A stretch of DNA of 64,000 nucleotides from JAAFHB01 sp038236995. Its GTDB lineage: Bacteria > Bacteroidota > Bacteroidia > Bacteroidales > Prolixibacteraceae. Positions 27,212 through 37,120 of this stretch are shown here, piece by piece. The stretch covers positions 1-64,000 of the forward strand of contig JBBRZE010000011.1 in assembly GCA_038236995.1 (NCBI GenBank). Reading direction: 5' to 3'. The notes under the pieces are model-generated. The model made no database searches. It worked only from the letters and a program-made list of their open reading frames with translations, and was not told the origin of the DNA. The translations under genes were made by a program, and so were the position numbers. Position 1 is the first letter of the stretch; every line of letters starts with the position of its first letter.

Positions 27212-29644
27212 ATGATTCAGAATTTAAATTCCCCAAAGGTTTCCATTCCCCATGATGACGAAATCGACCTCAAAGAGTTAGCAATGCGTGCCTTATATCA
27301 ATGGAAATGGTTCGTGTTAAGTCTCCTGATGGGCCTGTCAGGGGCATGGCTTTATAACCACTATTCACCACTTCAATTTGAAACAAATGCCACAGTGCTT
27401 GTGGAAGATGAAAAAAAAATGGGGATTGATTCTGCTCCTCTTTTTGAAGGATTGAATATGGGTGGGAACATAAAGATTCAGAACCATATCGCTATGCTCC
27501 AGTCCTACTCATTGAACTATATGGCACTTGAAAACCTGGGATGGAAGGTTTCGTGGTATGAAGAAACCCCGTTTTACGATAAAGATCTATATGGAAGTGA
27601 ACCGCCATATATTGTCACTGCCGACCCAGCAAAAACCAACCAGGCAGGAATACCAATCCGGATCACGGAAGTTTCGGATCGCGAATACCTCATTAAAGTC
27701 GATGCTAAAATAATAAATATCAACCAGCAGGAGCAGGAAATAAACATAAACACGAAAGGTATATTCGGTCAGTTATTCACAGAAGGACCTTTTGCCTTTA
27801 CAATAGAAAAAAACAAGAAAGCAAATGGAAAAGTCGCTGAAGATTGCTTCTTCAACTTTAACGATATCGAACAAATGGCCCTCAACTACCAGGGGAGGTT
27901 GGTTGTCACCGTCCTGAATAAGCAATCGGATCTGATCAACCTACAGATGAAGGGAGCTAACCCCATTCGAAAGATGGATTACCTGAACGAACTCGGGAAA
28001 GTCTATATCAACTACGGATTAAGGGAAAAGAACCGGACATCGGAGAACACCCTACGATTTATTGACATCCAGCTACTTGGAATTACCGACTCCCTGTACA
28101 AATCGGAGAATAGATTTACCAACTTCCGCTCGGAAAAAAAGGTGGTTGACCTGACAGTAGAGGCCGGGCTGGTACTGACTAAACTTGAAGAACTGGAGTC
28201 CGCAAAATCAATTGCAGAGATGCGTCTCGCCTATGTCACAAAACTGAAGAAGGAGATGACGGACGCTCGTCAGATGAAGCAGATGGTAACGCCTTCCGTT
28301 GTGGGACTTTCCGATGAAACATTCAATTCTCTGGTAACGAAGCTGATCGAACTTTACAGCAAACGGGAAGTATTGACCTTTTCGCTTGAGGAACGGGCAC
28401 CTAACATTCAGCTATTGGATAATGAGTTACAGATGACGTTAAATGCAGTTGGCAAAAATGTGGACAACCTGCTTTCCAATCTGCAATTGGAGGTGCAAAA
28501 CCTCGATAAACGAATCCTTCAGCTGGGGGGACAACTCTCTGAACTTCCACAGAATGAGCAAAAACTGATCAACCTTAAACGTCGTTTTGATCTGAATAAC
28601 GAACTTTACACCTTCCTCTTAAAAAAACGGGCAGAGACAGCCATTACCATGGCCTCAATTATCCCGGACGTAAAAGTGGTCGATCCGGCACGCAGGATCA
28701 CCACCATACAGACAGGCCCGAGAAAGATGGTCAACTATTCAATCGGTTTTTTCCTCGGTTTAGTGATCCCGATGGTCATACTTATTTTAGGTGATAGCTT
28801 TAACGACTCGATCCGGACCAAAGAGGAAGTAGAGAAACGCACCCGGTTGCCGATTATCGGGAAGATTGTTCATAACGATTACGGTAAAGAGATGATCGTG
28901 GCCGAACATCCGCGTTCGTCGATTGCAGAGTCGTTCCGGGCGCTGCGGACCAACCTCAAATACCTCCTTCCGGGGGAAAATAAAAAAGTGATCGCCGTCC
29001 ATTCAACCATGCCGGGCGAAGGAAAATCATTTGTGACGCTTAACCTGGCTGTCATACTTGCACTCAATAACAAGAAAGTATTGCTGGTGGGGGTCGATCT
29101 GCGTAAACCGGTTCTCCATCAGCTTTTTAATTCAGATAATAAGAAAGGGTTGAGTACCTTTCTTATCAACTATCACACTTTTGATGAGGTGGTTGAAGAA
29201 ACAAGTATCGAGAACCTGAGCTTTACCCCTTCAGGTCCCGTCCCACCGAATCCTTCAGAACTACTTGAAAATGAATTTTTCGGAAAATTTCTTGACGAGG
29301 CAAAAAAAAGGTACGACTATATTATCCTCGACAATGCACCGGTCTCACTCGTGACTGACGGGATACTTGCCGGGTCTTATGCCGATGCCAACCTGTTCCT
29401 GCTGCGATTAAAGTACAGCCATTACAAACAGCTAAATTTTATTAATAATCTGGCGGAAAAGATGGCATTGCCAAACATGGGTATCCTGCTTAACGATACC
29501 AATATGGATGGCGATGGCTATAACGGCAGTTATAGTTTGAATGACGGATACGGGCAAGGTTATTATGATGACAGACCCGCCTCGGGAAAACTGAAACATT
29601 GGTACCAAAGAACAAAGAATTTCATCCTGCTTATAATAAGCTAG
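27212..29644 (+). CDS. Wzc-type polysaccharide co-polymerase with tyrosine autokinase domain
   Basis: An 810-residue inner-membrane protein. The first membrane helix (about 33-50) is followed by a Wzz-like domain, a long periplasmic coiled coil with a GNVR-like region, and a second helix (SIGFFLGLVIPMVILIL, about 510-527). The C-terminal BY-kinase domain has Walker A STMPGEGKS (about 596), Walker A' VLLVGVDLRKPVL, Walker B YDYIILDNAPV, and a tyrosine cluster near the end (GYNGSY...GYGQGYYDD) as the autophosphorylation tail. It sets polymer length and drives export with the Wza-like channel. No glycosyltransferase, flippase, polymerase or phosphatase gene follows. Confidence 0.92.
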   Translation: MIQNLNSPKVSIPHDDEIDLKELAMRALYQWKWFVLSLLMGLSGAWLYNHYSPLQFETNATVLVEDEKKMGIDSAPLFEGLNMGGNIKIQNHIAMLQSYSLNYMALENLGWKVSWYEETPFYDKDLYGSEPPYIVTADPAKTNQAGIPIRITEVSDREYLIKVDAKIININQQEQEININTKGIFGQLFTEGPFAFTIEKNKKANGKVAEDCFFNFNDIEQMALNYQGRLVVTVLNKQSDLINLQMKGANPIRKMDYLNELGKVYINYGLREKNRTSENTLRFIDIQLLGITDSLYKSENRFTNFRSEKKVVDLTVEAGLVLTKLEELESAKSIAEMRLAYVTKLKKEMTDARQMKQMVTPSVVGLSDETFNSLVTKLIELYSKREVLTFSLEERAPNIQLLDNELQMTLNAVGKNVDNLLSNLQLEVQNLDKRILQLGGQLSELPQNEQKLINLKRRFDLNNELYTFLLKKRAETAITMASIIPDVKVVDPARRITTIQTGPRKMVNYSIGFFLGLVIPMVILILGDSFNDSIRTKEEVEKRTRLPIIGKIVHNDYGKEMIVAEHPRSSIAESFRALRTNLKYLLPGENKKVIAVHSTMPGEGKSFVTLNLAVILALNNKKVLLVGVDLRKPVLHQLFNSDNKKGLSTFLINYHTFDEVVEETSIENLSFTPSGPVPPNPSELLENEFFGKFLDEAKKRYDYIILDNAPVSLVTDGILAGSYADANLFLLRLKYSHYKQLNFINNLAEKMALPNMGILLNDTNMDGDGYNGSYSLNDGYGQGYYDDRPASGKLKHWYQRTKNFILLIIS

Positions 29645-29767
29645 GTGCCGGTTTTAAACCGAAAACTTTCTGGTCCCATATATCTCAACGACAGCAAATA
29701 TCAGTGAAGACGACTTCTCCCGGCGATGAATGGGATGATTCATTCATTTTAAATCCTGTTTATTTAC

Positions 29768-29802
29768 AAAAAGAGGGCGCCCTTTTGGGGGCACCCTCTT
29801 TT
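29768..29802. terminator. Strong bidirectional terminator after the export pair
   Basis: AAAAGAGGGCGCCC, a TTTT loop, then GGGGGCACCCTCTTTT: a G+C-rich stem with one mismatch, flanked by an A run and a T run. It closes the export operon 125 bp after its last stop and can also serve the convergent minus-strand gene that ends at 29921. Confidence 0.85.
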
Positions 29803-29920
29803 CAATTATATTGCATTTAAGCACTTATTGTTCCCAACGGAATCCCGGTTTGATGATCACCAACAAACCTTTTCAAATCACTGTCCGGCAATAAAATCTG
29901 CAAATCAGCATCAGTCTGAA

Positions 29921-30688
29921 TCAGCCCGGTAACCGTTCAATCGGATCCTCCTTGCTTACATCATTGCCATTGTTGCGGCGGGCAGCACGGATCTTCAGCT
30001 GTGTTTTGTAATAGCCAATCAGTTCATTCAGTTCGTTTGCCAGAGTTACGTAATCCAGTTCGTCGTATTCCGAACTGCAATATTCAATTGCATTGAAAAA
30101 GGAAACGATCAATTTATCGGTTTTGGTTCGAATGGCCCGTACATCGATTTTCTCATTAGCGGCTACATCATGACCCCGCTGTACAAAAATGTTGGCAAAC
30201 TGCGCATTCACAGTGCTTAGCTGGTCAAATAATATATTTAGATTTAACGCCTCGACGGCTATTTTCACATTCGGTTTCGCATTATAATCAGCAAGCATTT
30301 TGTTCGTCCGATCCGTCGCAGCATTAAAATTGGCCGTTGCAATATCCCGCCCGTGAATATCCAGAAAACGTTTCATTACCACAACATGAGGAGCTACAGC
30401 AGCAAGGCTCAGTTTTCCCAACACTTTTACCTGTGCCACAATGGCAGTCATCAACGTGTCGCGTTCACTATCGAACTCCTGTAACGGTTTGCTTAATTCA
30501 TTCCCAAGCTCCTGTGCTTTAATATTGGCCATATCGGGCAATACTTTCAGTATTTTTCCGAAGGCTTTTTTCAGATGCAATGCTTCGGAATCATACTTTT
30601 CTAATTTTGTCGCAATCTGACTTACAAACATTGAATACTCACTGTTCCAAAGATGCGAAAATCGTAAACGATTAATTGTTGTTTCCAT
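29921..30688 (-). CDS. DUF6261-type helical protein of unknown function
   Basis: A 255-residue soluble, almost entirely helical protein with no signal peptide and no catalytic motif. Its opening (INRLRFSHLWNSEYSMFVSQIATKLEKY) and helix periodicity fit the Bacteroidota DUF6261 family, as I recall it; the function is unknown. It is transcribed alone, and 124 bp upstream of its ATG begins an array of six roughly 41-bp repeats (30812-31053). A second, sequence-unrelated helical protein at 53.6 kb has the same architecture, with a repeat array just upstream. Confidence 0.65.
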   Translation of the reverse strand: METTINRLRFSHLWNSEYSMFVSQIATKLEKYDSEALHLKKAFGKILKVLPDMANIKAQELGNELSKPLQEFDSERDTLMTAIVAQVKVLGKLSLAAVAPHVVVMKRFLDIHGRDIATANFNAATDRTNKMLADYNAKPNVKIAVEALNLNILFDQLSTVNAQFANIFVQRGHDVAANEKIDVRAIRTKTDKLIVSFFNAIEYCSSEYDELDYVTLANELNELIGYYKTQLKIRAARRNNGNDVSKEDPIERLPG

Positions 30689-30811
30689 AGTAATTAGGGT
30701 GTTAGTGTTTGATTTTTTCTATTATAACGACAAAGAAATGCTTAGGTTACAAAAATCAGCAATTTATTTTTTTAGCCTATCATTTACGTTCAGAAACAAC
30801 CAGCTGAAATG

Positions 30812-31053
30812 CCAGACCTGCGTCACGGGCGATGGGTTGTTCTGATATTCGGGCGGGTTTGCGGCAGGGGCGATTGGTTGATTTAATTTCCAGACAAGTC
30901 TGCGACACGGGCAAATGGTTGTCCTGTTTTTCAGGCACGGTTGCGGCGCAGGCGATTGGTTGAATTGATTTTCAGGCAGGGTTGCGGCACGGGCGACCGG
31001 TTAGTTGTTTTTCAGGCAGACCTGCGGCGCGGGCGACCGTTTGGTTCCGTATT
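30812..31053 (-). repeat. Array of six degenerate ~41-bp tandem repeats, G+C-rich
   Basis: Units begin near 30813, 30850, 30891, 30932, 30973 and 31013, so spacing is 37 then 41, 41, 41 and 40. The plus-strand core is about CAGGCAG-GG-TTGCGGC, then CACGGGCGACYGGTTG and a T-rich linker. The period is not a multiple of three and each unit carries stops, so it is noncoding. The outermost unit also has an inverted pair, CAGAAACAACC (30791-30801) with GGTTGTTCTG (30835-30844). It lies just upstream of the DUF6261-type gene and downstream of pulA. Confidence 0.85.
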
Positions 31054-31121
31054 GCGAACAAACGCCAGACTTTAAAACATGAATATCAATGATATTTGGA
31101 TTGTATAATTCGGTGTGCCTT

Positions 31122-33068
31122 TTAGTCTTCCGCCGCCAGTATCATCATCGAAATAGGATGCAGACGAACAAGACTGGTCTTTGTATAGCCCGCACCATTG
31201 GGCATCACCTCCCCATTTTGGGCAACAATCAGCCAGTTTTCCATCGGGATTTCGTATTCAACCGAGTAGCTGTTGCCGTTGAGAAGTACCAGAATCCGCC
31301 GCCAGCGATCGCCATTCGCATGATCGCAAAGCTCGTAGGCGATGACCCCGGGTATATATTTTCCAAAGAACCTCAGTTTCGATCGTATCATATCACTATC
31401 GGAGATTCTGAATGCCGGGTGCTGGTGCCTCAATTCAATACAGTTTCTCACAAATTTCACCAATCCGGCATTCCGTGTCTTCGCACTCCAATCAATTTGA
31501 TTAATAAGATCCGGCGACCGGTACGAATCGGGGTGCCCTCCCTTCGAGCGAAGCATTTCATCACCCGCAAAGAGAAAAGGTACACCCTGCGATGTGAGAA
31601 CAATCCCAAGACCAAGCCGGGCCATCCGCTCGACAGTTTCGGATGAGGCTTCGGGGCAGGAATACTGAAGCTTATCGAAAAGGGTATAATTATCGTGACA
31701 AGAGATATAATTCACGCATTGGGAAGGACTATTTGCCCATGCCTGTTTTGAAGTAACGACATAGTCGTAAATAATCTGATCGTGCTGGACGGCCCCGATG
31801 ATAGCAAATTTTAGTTGCTCTTCGCGCAACGTAGCCCCGCTGATAAAACCGGCGTTGTTTTTTTCGAAAGGAGATCCCTTTAATCCATTTCGCATATCAT
31901 CGCAGAAAGATGAAATCCGGTCGAGTTGGCGTGTATTTGATTTAACAGCCCTCAATGTTTCAGGATAAGGGCTTGTGCCGGCACTCCATCCTTCACCATA
32001 CATGAATATCTCATTATCAATCGTGTCGAGTCTTTTTCGTATAAGATTGATCGTTTCAATATCCATCAATCCCATCAGATCGAAACGAAAACCGTCGATG
32101 TGATACTCTTCTGCCCAATAAGCGACAGATTCGATGATGTATTTCCTGACCATTTCGCGCTCGGTGGCCAATTCAGTTCCGCATCCGCTGGCATCCGAAA
32201 ACCGGCCATCCTGATTAAAACGGTAAAAATATCCGGGAACAGTCTGGTTAAAATAGGATTCGAAAATCAGGCCGGTATGATTGTAAACGACATCAAGTAT
32301 TACACCCATACCATTGTTATGAATTGACATAACAGCCATCTTCAACTCCCTGATACGCACCGAGCCATCAATCGGATCGGATGAATACCAACCCTCGGGC
32401 GTGTTGTAATTTAACGGATCGTAACCCCAGTTATACTGAGCGGTCAGATTTAATTCGTCGACCGTATAGAAATCGGCAACCGGAAGCAGGTGAACATGTG
32501 TAATTCCAAGTTCTTTCAGATGATCGATTCCTGTGGATTCTCCCGAAGGGAGCTTTGTTCCCTTTTCGGTAAATCCCAGGTACTTGCCTTTATTCTTTAT
32601 TCCAGAAGTGGGAGACATCGAAAAGTCACGGATGTGAACTTCATAAATCACCATATCTGTGGGGCTTGCAGCGGTGTGGCGGGTGTCGGCATCCCACTTG
32701 GGAGGATTGCTCTTTTTCGGGTCGATGATCATACCCCTAAGGCCGTTCACGCCTGTAGCTTTTGCATAGATATCGGGACCTTCCTTCAGCCACCCTTCAC
32801 CATCGCGAACCTGAATTGTATAAAACAACCCTGCCAGATTCTCTTTGATTTCATAAATCCAGGTACCATCTTCAGCCGGTAAAAGCTGGAATTCCTGAAT
32901 TGCCTCGCCCCCCTGCCCAGTCTTGTACAAACGAAAAAAGATCCGCTTAGCAGTAGGTGCCCAGATATTTATGCGGGTTTTTTCGGGTGTCCAAATAATT
33001 CCCAAATCACGACCCTCGTAAACAGGGAGGTTGTCAAAATCACTATCCTTAAATTTCCAGTCTCTCAT
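31122..33068 (-). CDS. pulA: Type I pullulanase (GH13 debranching enzyme)
   Basis: A 648-residue enzyme that hydrolyses alpha-1,6 branches in pullulan, glycogen and starch fragments. An N-terminal CBM48-like domain (TRINIWAPTAKRIFFRLYKTG) precedes the GH13 barrel. The type I pullulanase marker YNWGYDPLNY is present; catalytic residues fall in DGFRFDLMGL (nucleophile Asp), FMYGEGWSAG (acid Glu) and ISCHDNYTLFDKL (transition-state Asp). There is no signal peptide, so it acts in the cytoplasm. Five bases separate it from the small membrane protein gene upstream. The amylomaltase malQ at 49 kb probably works in the same pathway. Confidence 0.93.
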   Translation of the reverse strand: MRDWKFKDSDFDNLPVYEGRDLGIIWTPEKTRINIWAPTAKRIFFRLYKTGQGGEAIQEFQLLPAEDGTWIYEIKENLAGLFYTIQVRDGEGWLKEGPDIYAKATGVNGLRGMIIDPKKSNPPKWDADTRHTAASPTDMVIYEVHIRDFSMSPTSGIKNKGKYLGFTEKGTKLPSGESTGIDHLKELGITHVHLLPVADFYTVDELNLTAQYNWGYDPLNYNTPEGWYSSDPIDGSVRIRELKMAVMSIHNNGMGVILDVVYNHTGLIFESYFNQTVPGYFYRFNQDGRFSDASGCGTELATEREMVRKYIIESVAYWAEEYHIDGFRFDLMGLMDIETINLIRKRLDTIDNEIFMYGEGWSAGTSPYPETLRAVKSNTRQLDRISSFCDDMRNGLKGSPFEKNNAGFISGATLREEQLKFAIIGAVQHDQIIYDYVVTSKQAWANSPSQCVNYISCHDNYTLFDKLQYSCPEASSETVERMARLGLGIVLTSQGVPFLFAGDEMLRSKGGHPDSYRSPDLINQIDWSAKTRNAGLVKFVRNCIELRHQHPAFRISDSDMIRSKLRFFGKYIPGVIAYELCDHANGDRWRRILVLLNGNSYSVEYEIPMENWLIVAQNGEVMPNGAGYTKTSLVRLHPISMMILAAED

Positions 33069-33073
33069 TTAAC

Positions 33074-33568
33074 TCAAAAAAGTTTCAGCCTGATTGTCTG
33101 GCTTTTAAATCTCTTACCATTTCGATCTTCCATCGCTATACTCATCCGGCATGCCAGCTGCAACTCAGGAACAGCTTCATAAAATTGATCGAGTGAAATA
33201 TCCAGTACATATGCTTTACCGGGTTCTAAAAGCAAAGGATAAATCTCTGCATGTTCGACCTTAAGCACCCTGAATTTTCGTTTGCTAAACCACCGTTTAA
33301 AAGTAATAACAGGCGCATTGAGATCGATATCTTTCGTTCCTGTATTTGTAACCGTCATCCCGATAATTGAAGGATTGAATTTTTGGCTTTTATCAAGAAT
33401 AATTTCAGCTGCGTAAGGCACCTTTCTCTTGTTAAACGACAATTTTTTACCATTTGTGCCCTTTGCAAAAGTACGTGTACGGTTAAAAACAAGTAATCCG
33501 ACCACCAATACAATGGTAATCAGACTCCATTTCAGTAACGTTAATACAAAAGGTGATACATCCATCAT
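33074..33568 (-). CDS. Single-pass membrane protein of unknown function
   Basis: A 164-residue protein with one N-terminal membrane helix (FVLTLLKWSLITIVLVVGLLVF, about 7-28) and a beta-rich soluble domain (PSIIGMTVTNTGTKDIDLNAP, LEPGKAYVLDISL) that looks immunoglobulin-like. I do not recognise the family. It lies five bases upstream of pulA on the same strand and is probably co-transcribed; a functional link is unproven. Confidence 0.55.
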   Translation of the reverse strand: MMDVSPFVLTLLKWSLITIVLVVGLLVFNRTRTFAKGTNGKKLSFNKRKVPYAAEIILDKSQKFNPSIIGMTVTNTGTKDIDLNAPVITFKRWFSKRKFRVLKVEHAEIYPLLLEPGKAYVLDISLDQFYEAVPELQLACRMSIAMEDRNGKRFKSQTIRLKLF

Positions 33569-33693
33569 CGCTTAGATTGAAATTACCCCCAATTTTGGGA
33601 TATCGATAATTTATCCGGTAATTTACCGCAAAAGAATAGAAATAAACAGAGACAAACAAACTTTTAATTGCGACTTAAATATCAAGATATGAT

Positions 33694-33725
33694 AAAAGCC
33701 TGACATCTAATTCTGTCAGGCTTTT
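33694..33725 (-). terminator. Rho-independent terminator of rnr
   Basis: AAAAGCCTGACA and TGTCAGGCTTTT form a perfect 12-bp stem with an 8-base loop. On the minus strand it ends in a T run 40 bp past the rnr stop codon. Confidence 0.85.
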
Positions 33726-33765
33726 GCCATTTTAGAAAACGGGCATTGCTTTGTTATTGTCTAAC

Positions 33766-35961
33766 TCACTTATACTTTTTTCTTCCCTTCACCTGGGTTT
33801 TTACCCTTTGCGGAGGCAGCTCTTCGCCAACAATCCGGAAATCAAGCTGTTTCTTATCAAGATTTGCCCTTGCTATTTCTACTTCGATCACATCGCCCAA
33901 CTGATATTTCTTATGGGTACGTCGACCGATGATGCAATAGTTTTTTTCGTCGAACTCATAAAAGTCATCTGTAAGTTCGAATAGCGGAACCATTCCTTCA
34001 CATTTATTTTCATCCAGTTCCACATAAATTCCCCACTCTTTTACACCGGATATCACGCCCTTAAACTGCTGTCCAATCTTGTCAGCCATAAATTCAACCT
34101 GTTTGTACTTGATGGATGCCCGTTCTGCACTGGCAGCCCTGTTTTCCATTTCGGAAGAATGTTTGCACATCCCTTCATACTGATCGGCCTGAACCGACCG
34201 CCCGTCTTCGAGATATCGCGCCAACAAACGATGCACCATCATATCGGGATATCGACGGATGGGAGATGTAAAATGGGTGTAATATTCGAAACCAAGACCA
34301 TAATGGCCAATGTTTCGGGTTGAATATTCGGCTTTTGCCATGGTCCGTATGGCGAGTGTTTCAATCACATTCTGTTCTTTTTTCCCGGCAACATTTTCGA
34401 TCAGTTTATTCATTGATGCGGTAACCGTCTGGGGATTATTGGTCTGAATTCCATACCCAAACCGTTTGATAAAGTGATTAAACGAGTCGAGTTTATCGGG
34501 ATCCGGCTTATCATGAATCCTGTAAACAAAGGTTCGTTCCTTCTTTTTAGAGCCTGGTTTACCAACGAATTCAGCAACCCGTTTGTTGGCCAGCAACATA
34601 AACTCCTCTATCAATTTGTTCGAGTCTTTCGACTCTTTGAAAAATACGCTCAGTGGCTTACCATCTTTATCGATTTCAAACTTCACCTCAACACGATCGA
34701 AACCGATTGATCCATTTTCGAAACGAATCGCCCTCAATTGTTTCGCCAAACGGTCTAACGTGAGGATTTCCACCTTTAAATCACCTTCACCTGTTTCGAT
34801 CACCTGCTGTGCCTCCTCATATGCAAACCGGCGATCGGAATGGATAATTGTCCGTCCAAACCATTCGTTGACAACCAAACTGTTATCATCGATTTGAAAT
34901 ACAGCCGAAAAACATAATTTGTCTTCATTTGGCCGTAGCGAACAAACCCCGTTCGACAATTTTTCGGGCAACATCGGTACCACCCGATCGACTAGATAAA
35001 CGGAGGTTGCCCTGTTATAGGCTTCATCCTCAAGCAATGACTCAGGCTTCACATAATAGGTGACGTCGGCAATATGAACGCCGACTTCCCAGAATCCGTT
35101 TTCAAGTTTTTGAATTGAAAGGGCATCATCGAAATCCTTGGCATCGGCCGGATCAATTGTAAAAGTTGGTACACCACGGAAATCGCGTCTTTTACCGATC
35201 TCCTCTTCAGTAATCTCTGTCGAAATCCGTTCAGCAGCCTGATTAACCGCTTCGGGATATCCATACGGAAGACCAAATTCAGCAAGAATGGCATGCATTT
35301 CGGTGTTATTGTTACCCGCATCGCCCAAAACATCAATAATTTCCGCAAAGGGATTTCTCGCACGTTCCGGCCAGTCCATAATGCGTGCCACGGCTTTCTG
35401 ACCATGTTTCGCTCCTAAAAGCTTGTCTTTGGGGATAAAAAGATCGAATGGTGTTTTTTTGTTGGGGACCAGAAAAGCGCTGAACTGAGATATCTCGACC
35501 GTTCCAACAAACGTCGTTTTTGCACGTTCAATCACTTCCATCACCTCAGCCTCCGGATTACTTCTTTTCCGGCGTGCGTATAAGCGAATTCTTACTTTAT
35601 CGCCGTCGAGTGCATGATTCATATTCGCCGCCGAAACAAAAACAGGCTCGTCAAGCTCTTCGCTTCTTACCTGTCCATATCCTTTCGAATTAATTTCTAC
35701 AATTCCTGTTGCTGTTCCACCCTGAGATTTAAGGCGGAATTTTCCGCGTTCTGTTTCCACAACGGTATCAGCGTCGCGCAACTCCTGTAAAACAACATTT
35801 ACAAGCTGCAATTCACCGACATCCTTTGCACCAACTGCTGCCCCTATTTGTTTGTAATTGAATGACTGATTGCTATTTTCGTAATAGACAGACAGGATTG
35901 CCTTCTTCAACCCTGCTTTATTAAAGCTGAGTGCTTTTTTGTTTTTTTTATCTTTAGCCAT
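33766..35961 (-). CDS. rnr: Ribonuclease R
   Basis: A 731-residue 3'-5' exoribonuclease of the RNB family. A winged-helix-like N-terminus and cold-shock domains (GTATGIVEINSKGYGQVRSE) precede the RNB core, whose catalytic aspartates are in FTIDPADAKDFDDALSI; the signature HFTSPIRRYPDMMVHRLL follows, then a C-terminal S1 domain (FKGVISGVKEWGIYVELDENKCEGMV) and a basic tail. It degrades structured RNA in mRNA turnover and rRNA quality control. The gene is monocistronic with its own terminator and is divergent from comF. Confidence 0.95.
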   Translation of the reverse strand: MAKDKKNKKALSFNKAGLKKAILSVYYENSNQSFNYKQIGAAVGAKDVGELQLVNVVLQELRDADTVVETERGKFRLKSQGGTATGIVEINSKGYGQVRSEELDEPVFVSAANMNHALDGDKVRIRLYARRKRSNPEAEVMEVIERAKTTFVGTVEISQFSAFLVPNKKTPFDLFIPKDKLLGAKHGQKAVARIMDWPERARNPFAEIIDVLGDAGNNNTEMHAILAEFGLPYGYPEAVNQAAERISTEITEEEIGKRRDFRGVPTFTIDPADAKDFDDALSIQKLENGFWEVGVHIADVTYYVKPESLLEDEAYNRATSVYLVDRVVPMLPEKLSNGVCSLRPNEDKLCFSAVFQIDDNSLVVNEWFGRTIIHSDRRFAYEEAQQVIETGEGDLKVEILTLDRLAKQLRAIRFENGSIGFDRVEVKFEIDKDGKPLSVFFKESKDSNKLIEEFMLLANKRVAEFVGKPGSKKKERTFVYRIHDKPDPDKLDSFNHFIKRFGYGIQTNNPQTVTASMNKLIENVAGKKEQNVIETLAIRTMAKAEYSTRNIGHYGLGFEYYTHFTSPIRRYPDMMVHRLLARYLEDGRSVQADQYEGMCKHSSEMENRAASAERASIKYKQVEFMADKIGQQFKGVISGVKEWGIYVELDENKCEGMVPLFELTDDFYEFDEKNYCIIGRRTHKKYQLGDVIEVEIARANLDKKQLDFRIVGEELPPQRVKTQVKGRKKYK

Positions 35962-36080
35962 AATGCTTTTGATTTTGCAAATAAAGGTAGACGATATTTT
36001 TGATAAACAATTTTGATTTCCACCTTTTGTGAAAACCTTTCTTTAAATTTGTAATTGTAAAGCAGATAGAATCCATCTAA

Positions 36081-36764
36081 ATGACACGATTCGACGATCT
36101 TATTTCACTCTTTTATCCACGGCTTTGTGCCGGATGCAATACCGCTCTTGTGAAAGGCGAAGAAGTGCTTTGTCTTCATTGTCTGGCCGATCTTCCACGG
36201 ACAAATTATCATTTACTCGCAGAAAATCCGGTATTTCAGTTATTTATCGGAAGGGCGAATATTACGCTGGCCTCCTCATTTTGCCGGTTTGATAAAGGAG
36301 GACGTTTGCAGCATCTTTTACATCAGCTTAAATACAAAGGCAATTGTGAGGTTGGTAAAAAAATGGGGGTCCTGTTTGGATATGATCTTATTCAAAGTTC
36401 ATCCTACCAGGAAATTGATGCAATTATTCCTGTACCCCTTCATCCTAAAAAAGAGAAAAAAAGAGGATATAACCAGAGCGCCGAAATTTGCAAAGGATTG
36501 GCTGATTCCATGAACCGGCCAGTCATTTCGGGTAACCTGGTAAGGGAAGTTCACACTTCAACTCAAACACGAAAGGGAAGATTTGAGCGATGGGAAAATG
36601 TAAGCGGAATTTTCATCGTTAAAAATGAGGCTTTATTGGCCGGAAAACATTTATTACTCGTTGATGACGTCGTGACTACGGGTGCAACTCTGGAAGCTTG
36701 CTGCGAACCTTTATTGAAGATTTCTGGCGTAAGGGTTAGTATTGCTACGTTGGCAAGTGCTTAG
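36081..36764 (+). CDS. comF: ComF family phosphoribosyltransferase-like protein
   Basis: A 227-residue ComF protein. The N-terminus has two Cys pairs (CAGC near residue 14 and CLHC near residue 33) that bind zinc; AIIPVPLHPKKEKKRGYNQSAEI is typical ComF, and VLLVDDVVTTGATLEACC-like sequence near residue 200 is the PRPP-binding loop. ComF takes part in DNA uptake and possibly DNA repair. A -7-like TAAATTTG at 36044-36051 lies 30 bp upstream of the ATG, without a well-spaced -33 box. It is divergent from rnr. Confidence 0.85.
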   Translation: MTRFDDLISLFYPRLCAGCNTALVKGEEVLCLHCLADLPRTNYHLLAENPVFQLFIGRANITLASSFCRFDKGGRLQHLLHQLKYKGNCEVGKKMGVLFGYDLIQSSSYQEIDAIIPVPLHPKKEKKRGYNQSAEICKGLADSMNRPVISGNLVREVHTSTQTRKGRFERWENVSGIFIVKNEALLAGKHLLLVDDVVTTGATLEACCEPLLKISGVRVSIATLASA

Positions 36765-36807
36765 ATTGCACCTATTAAATCCAACAAATAATGAACATGC
36801 ATAAAAA

Positions 36808-36844
36808 AAACCGCAACAATCAAATATTTAGATTGTTGCGGTTT
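36808..36844 (-). terminator. Terminator of tRNA-fMet
   Basis: AAACCGCAACAATC and GATTGTTGCGGTTT form a perfect 14-bp stem with a 9-base loop. On the minus strand it runs into eight Ts and begins just past the 3' end of the tRNA. It may also slow transcription from comF. Confidence 0.85.
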
Positions 36845-36849
36845 CAGAG

Positions 36850-36922
<73 letters not shown>

Positions 36923-37120
36923 GTATATCGTTGTTTTAAATGAACGTCTTATTCTTTAAGAGGGTGCAAATGTAGTTACAAAAATCGAGAAATAAAATAA
37001 TAAAATCACAAAAAAAAATTGGTATTCCAAATTATCAGAAGTGTATAATCTGTTAAGCATTTGATAATCTATAACTTCAAACAGTCTTTCAGCTTGAAAT
37101 TGTTTAGATTTTGCTCAATA

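Noticed and set aside
26406..29644. A complete capsule biosynthesis locus
   Set aside because: Only the export and kinase genes are present and a strong terminator ends the run.
30812..31053. The 41-bp array as a CRISPR
   Set aside because: Units are degenerate along their whole length, there is no repeat/spacer division, and no cas gene is nearby.
31089..31646. A 185-codon plus-strand ORF antisense to pulA
   Set aside because: It lies inside the pullulanase coding region with no protein-like family features; a shadow frame.
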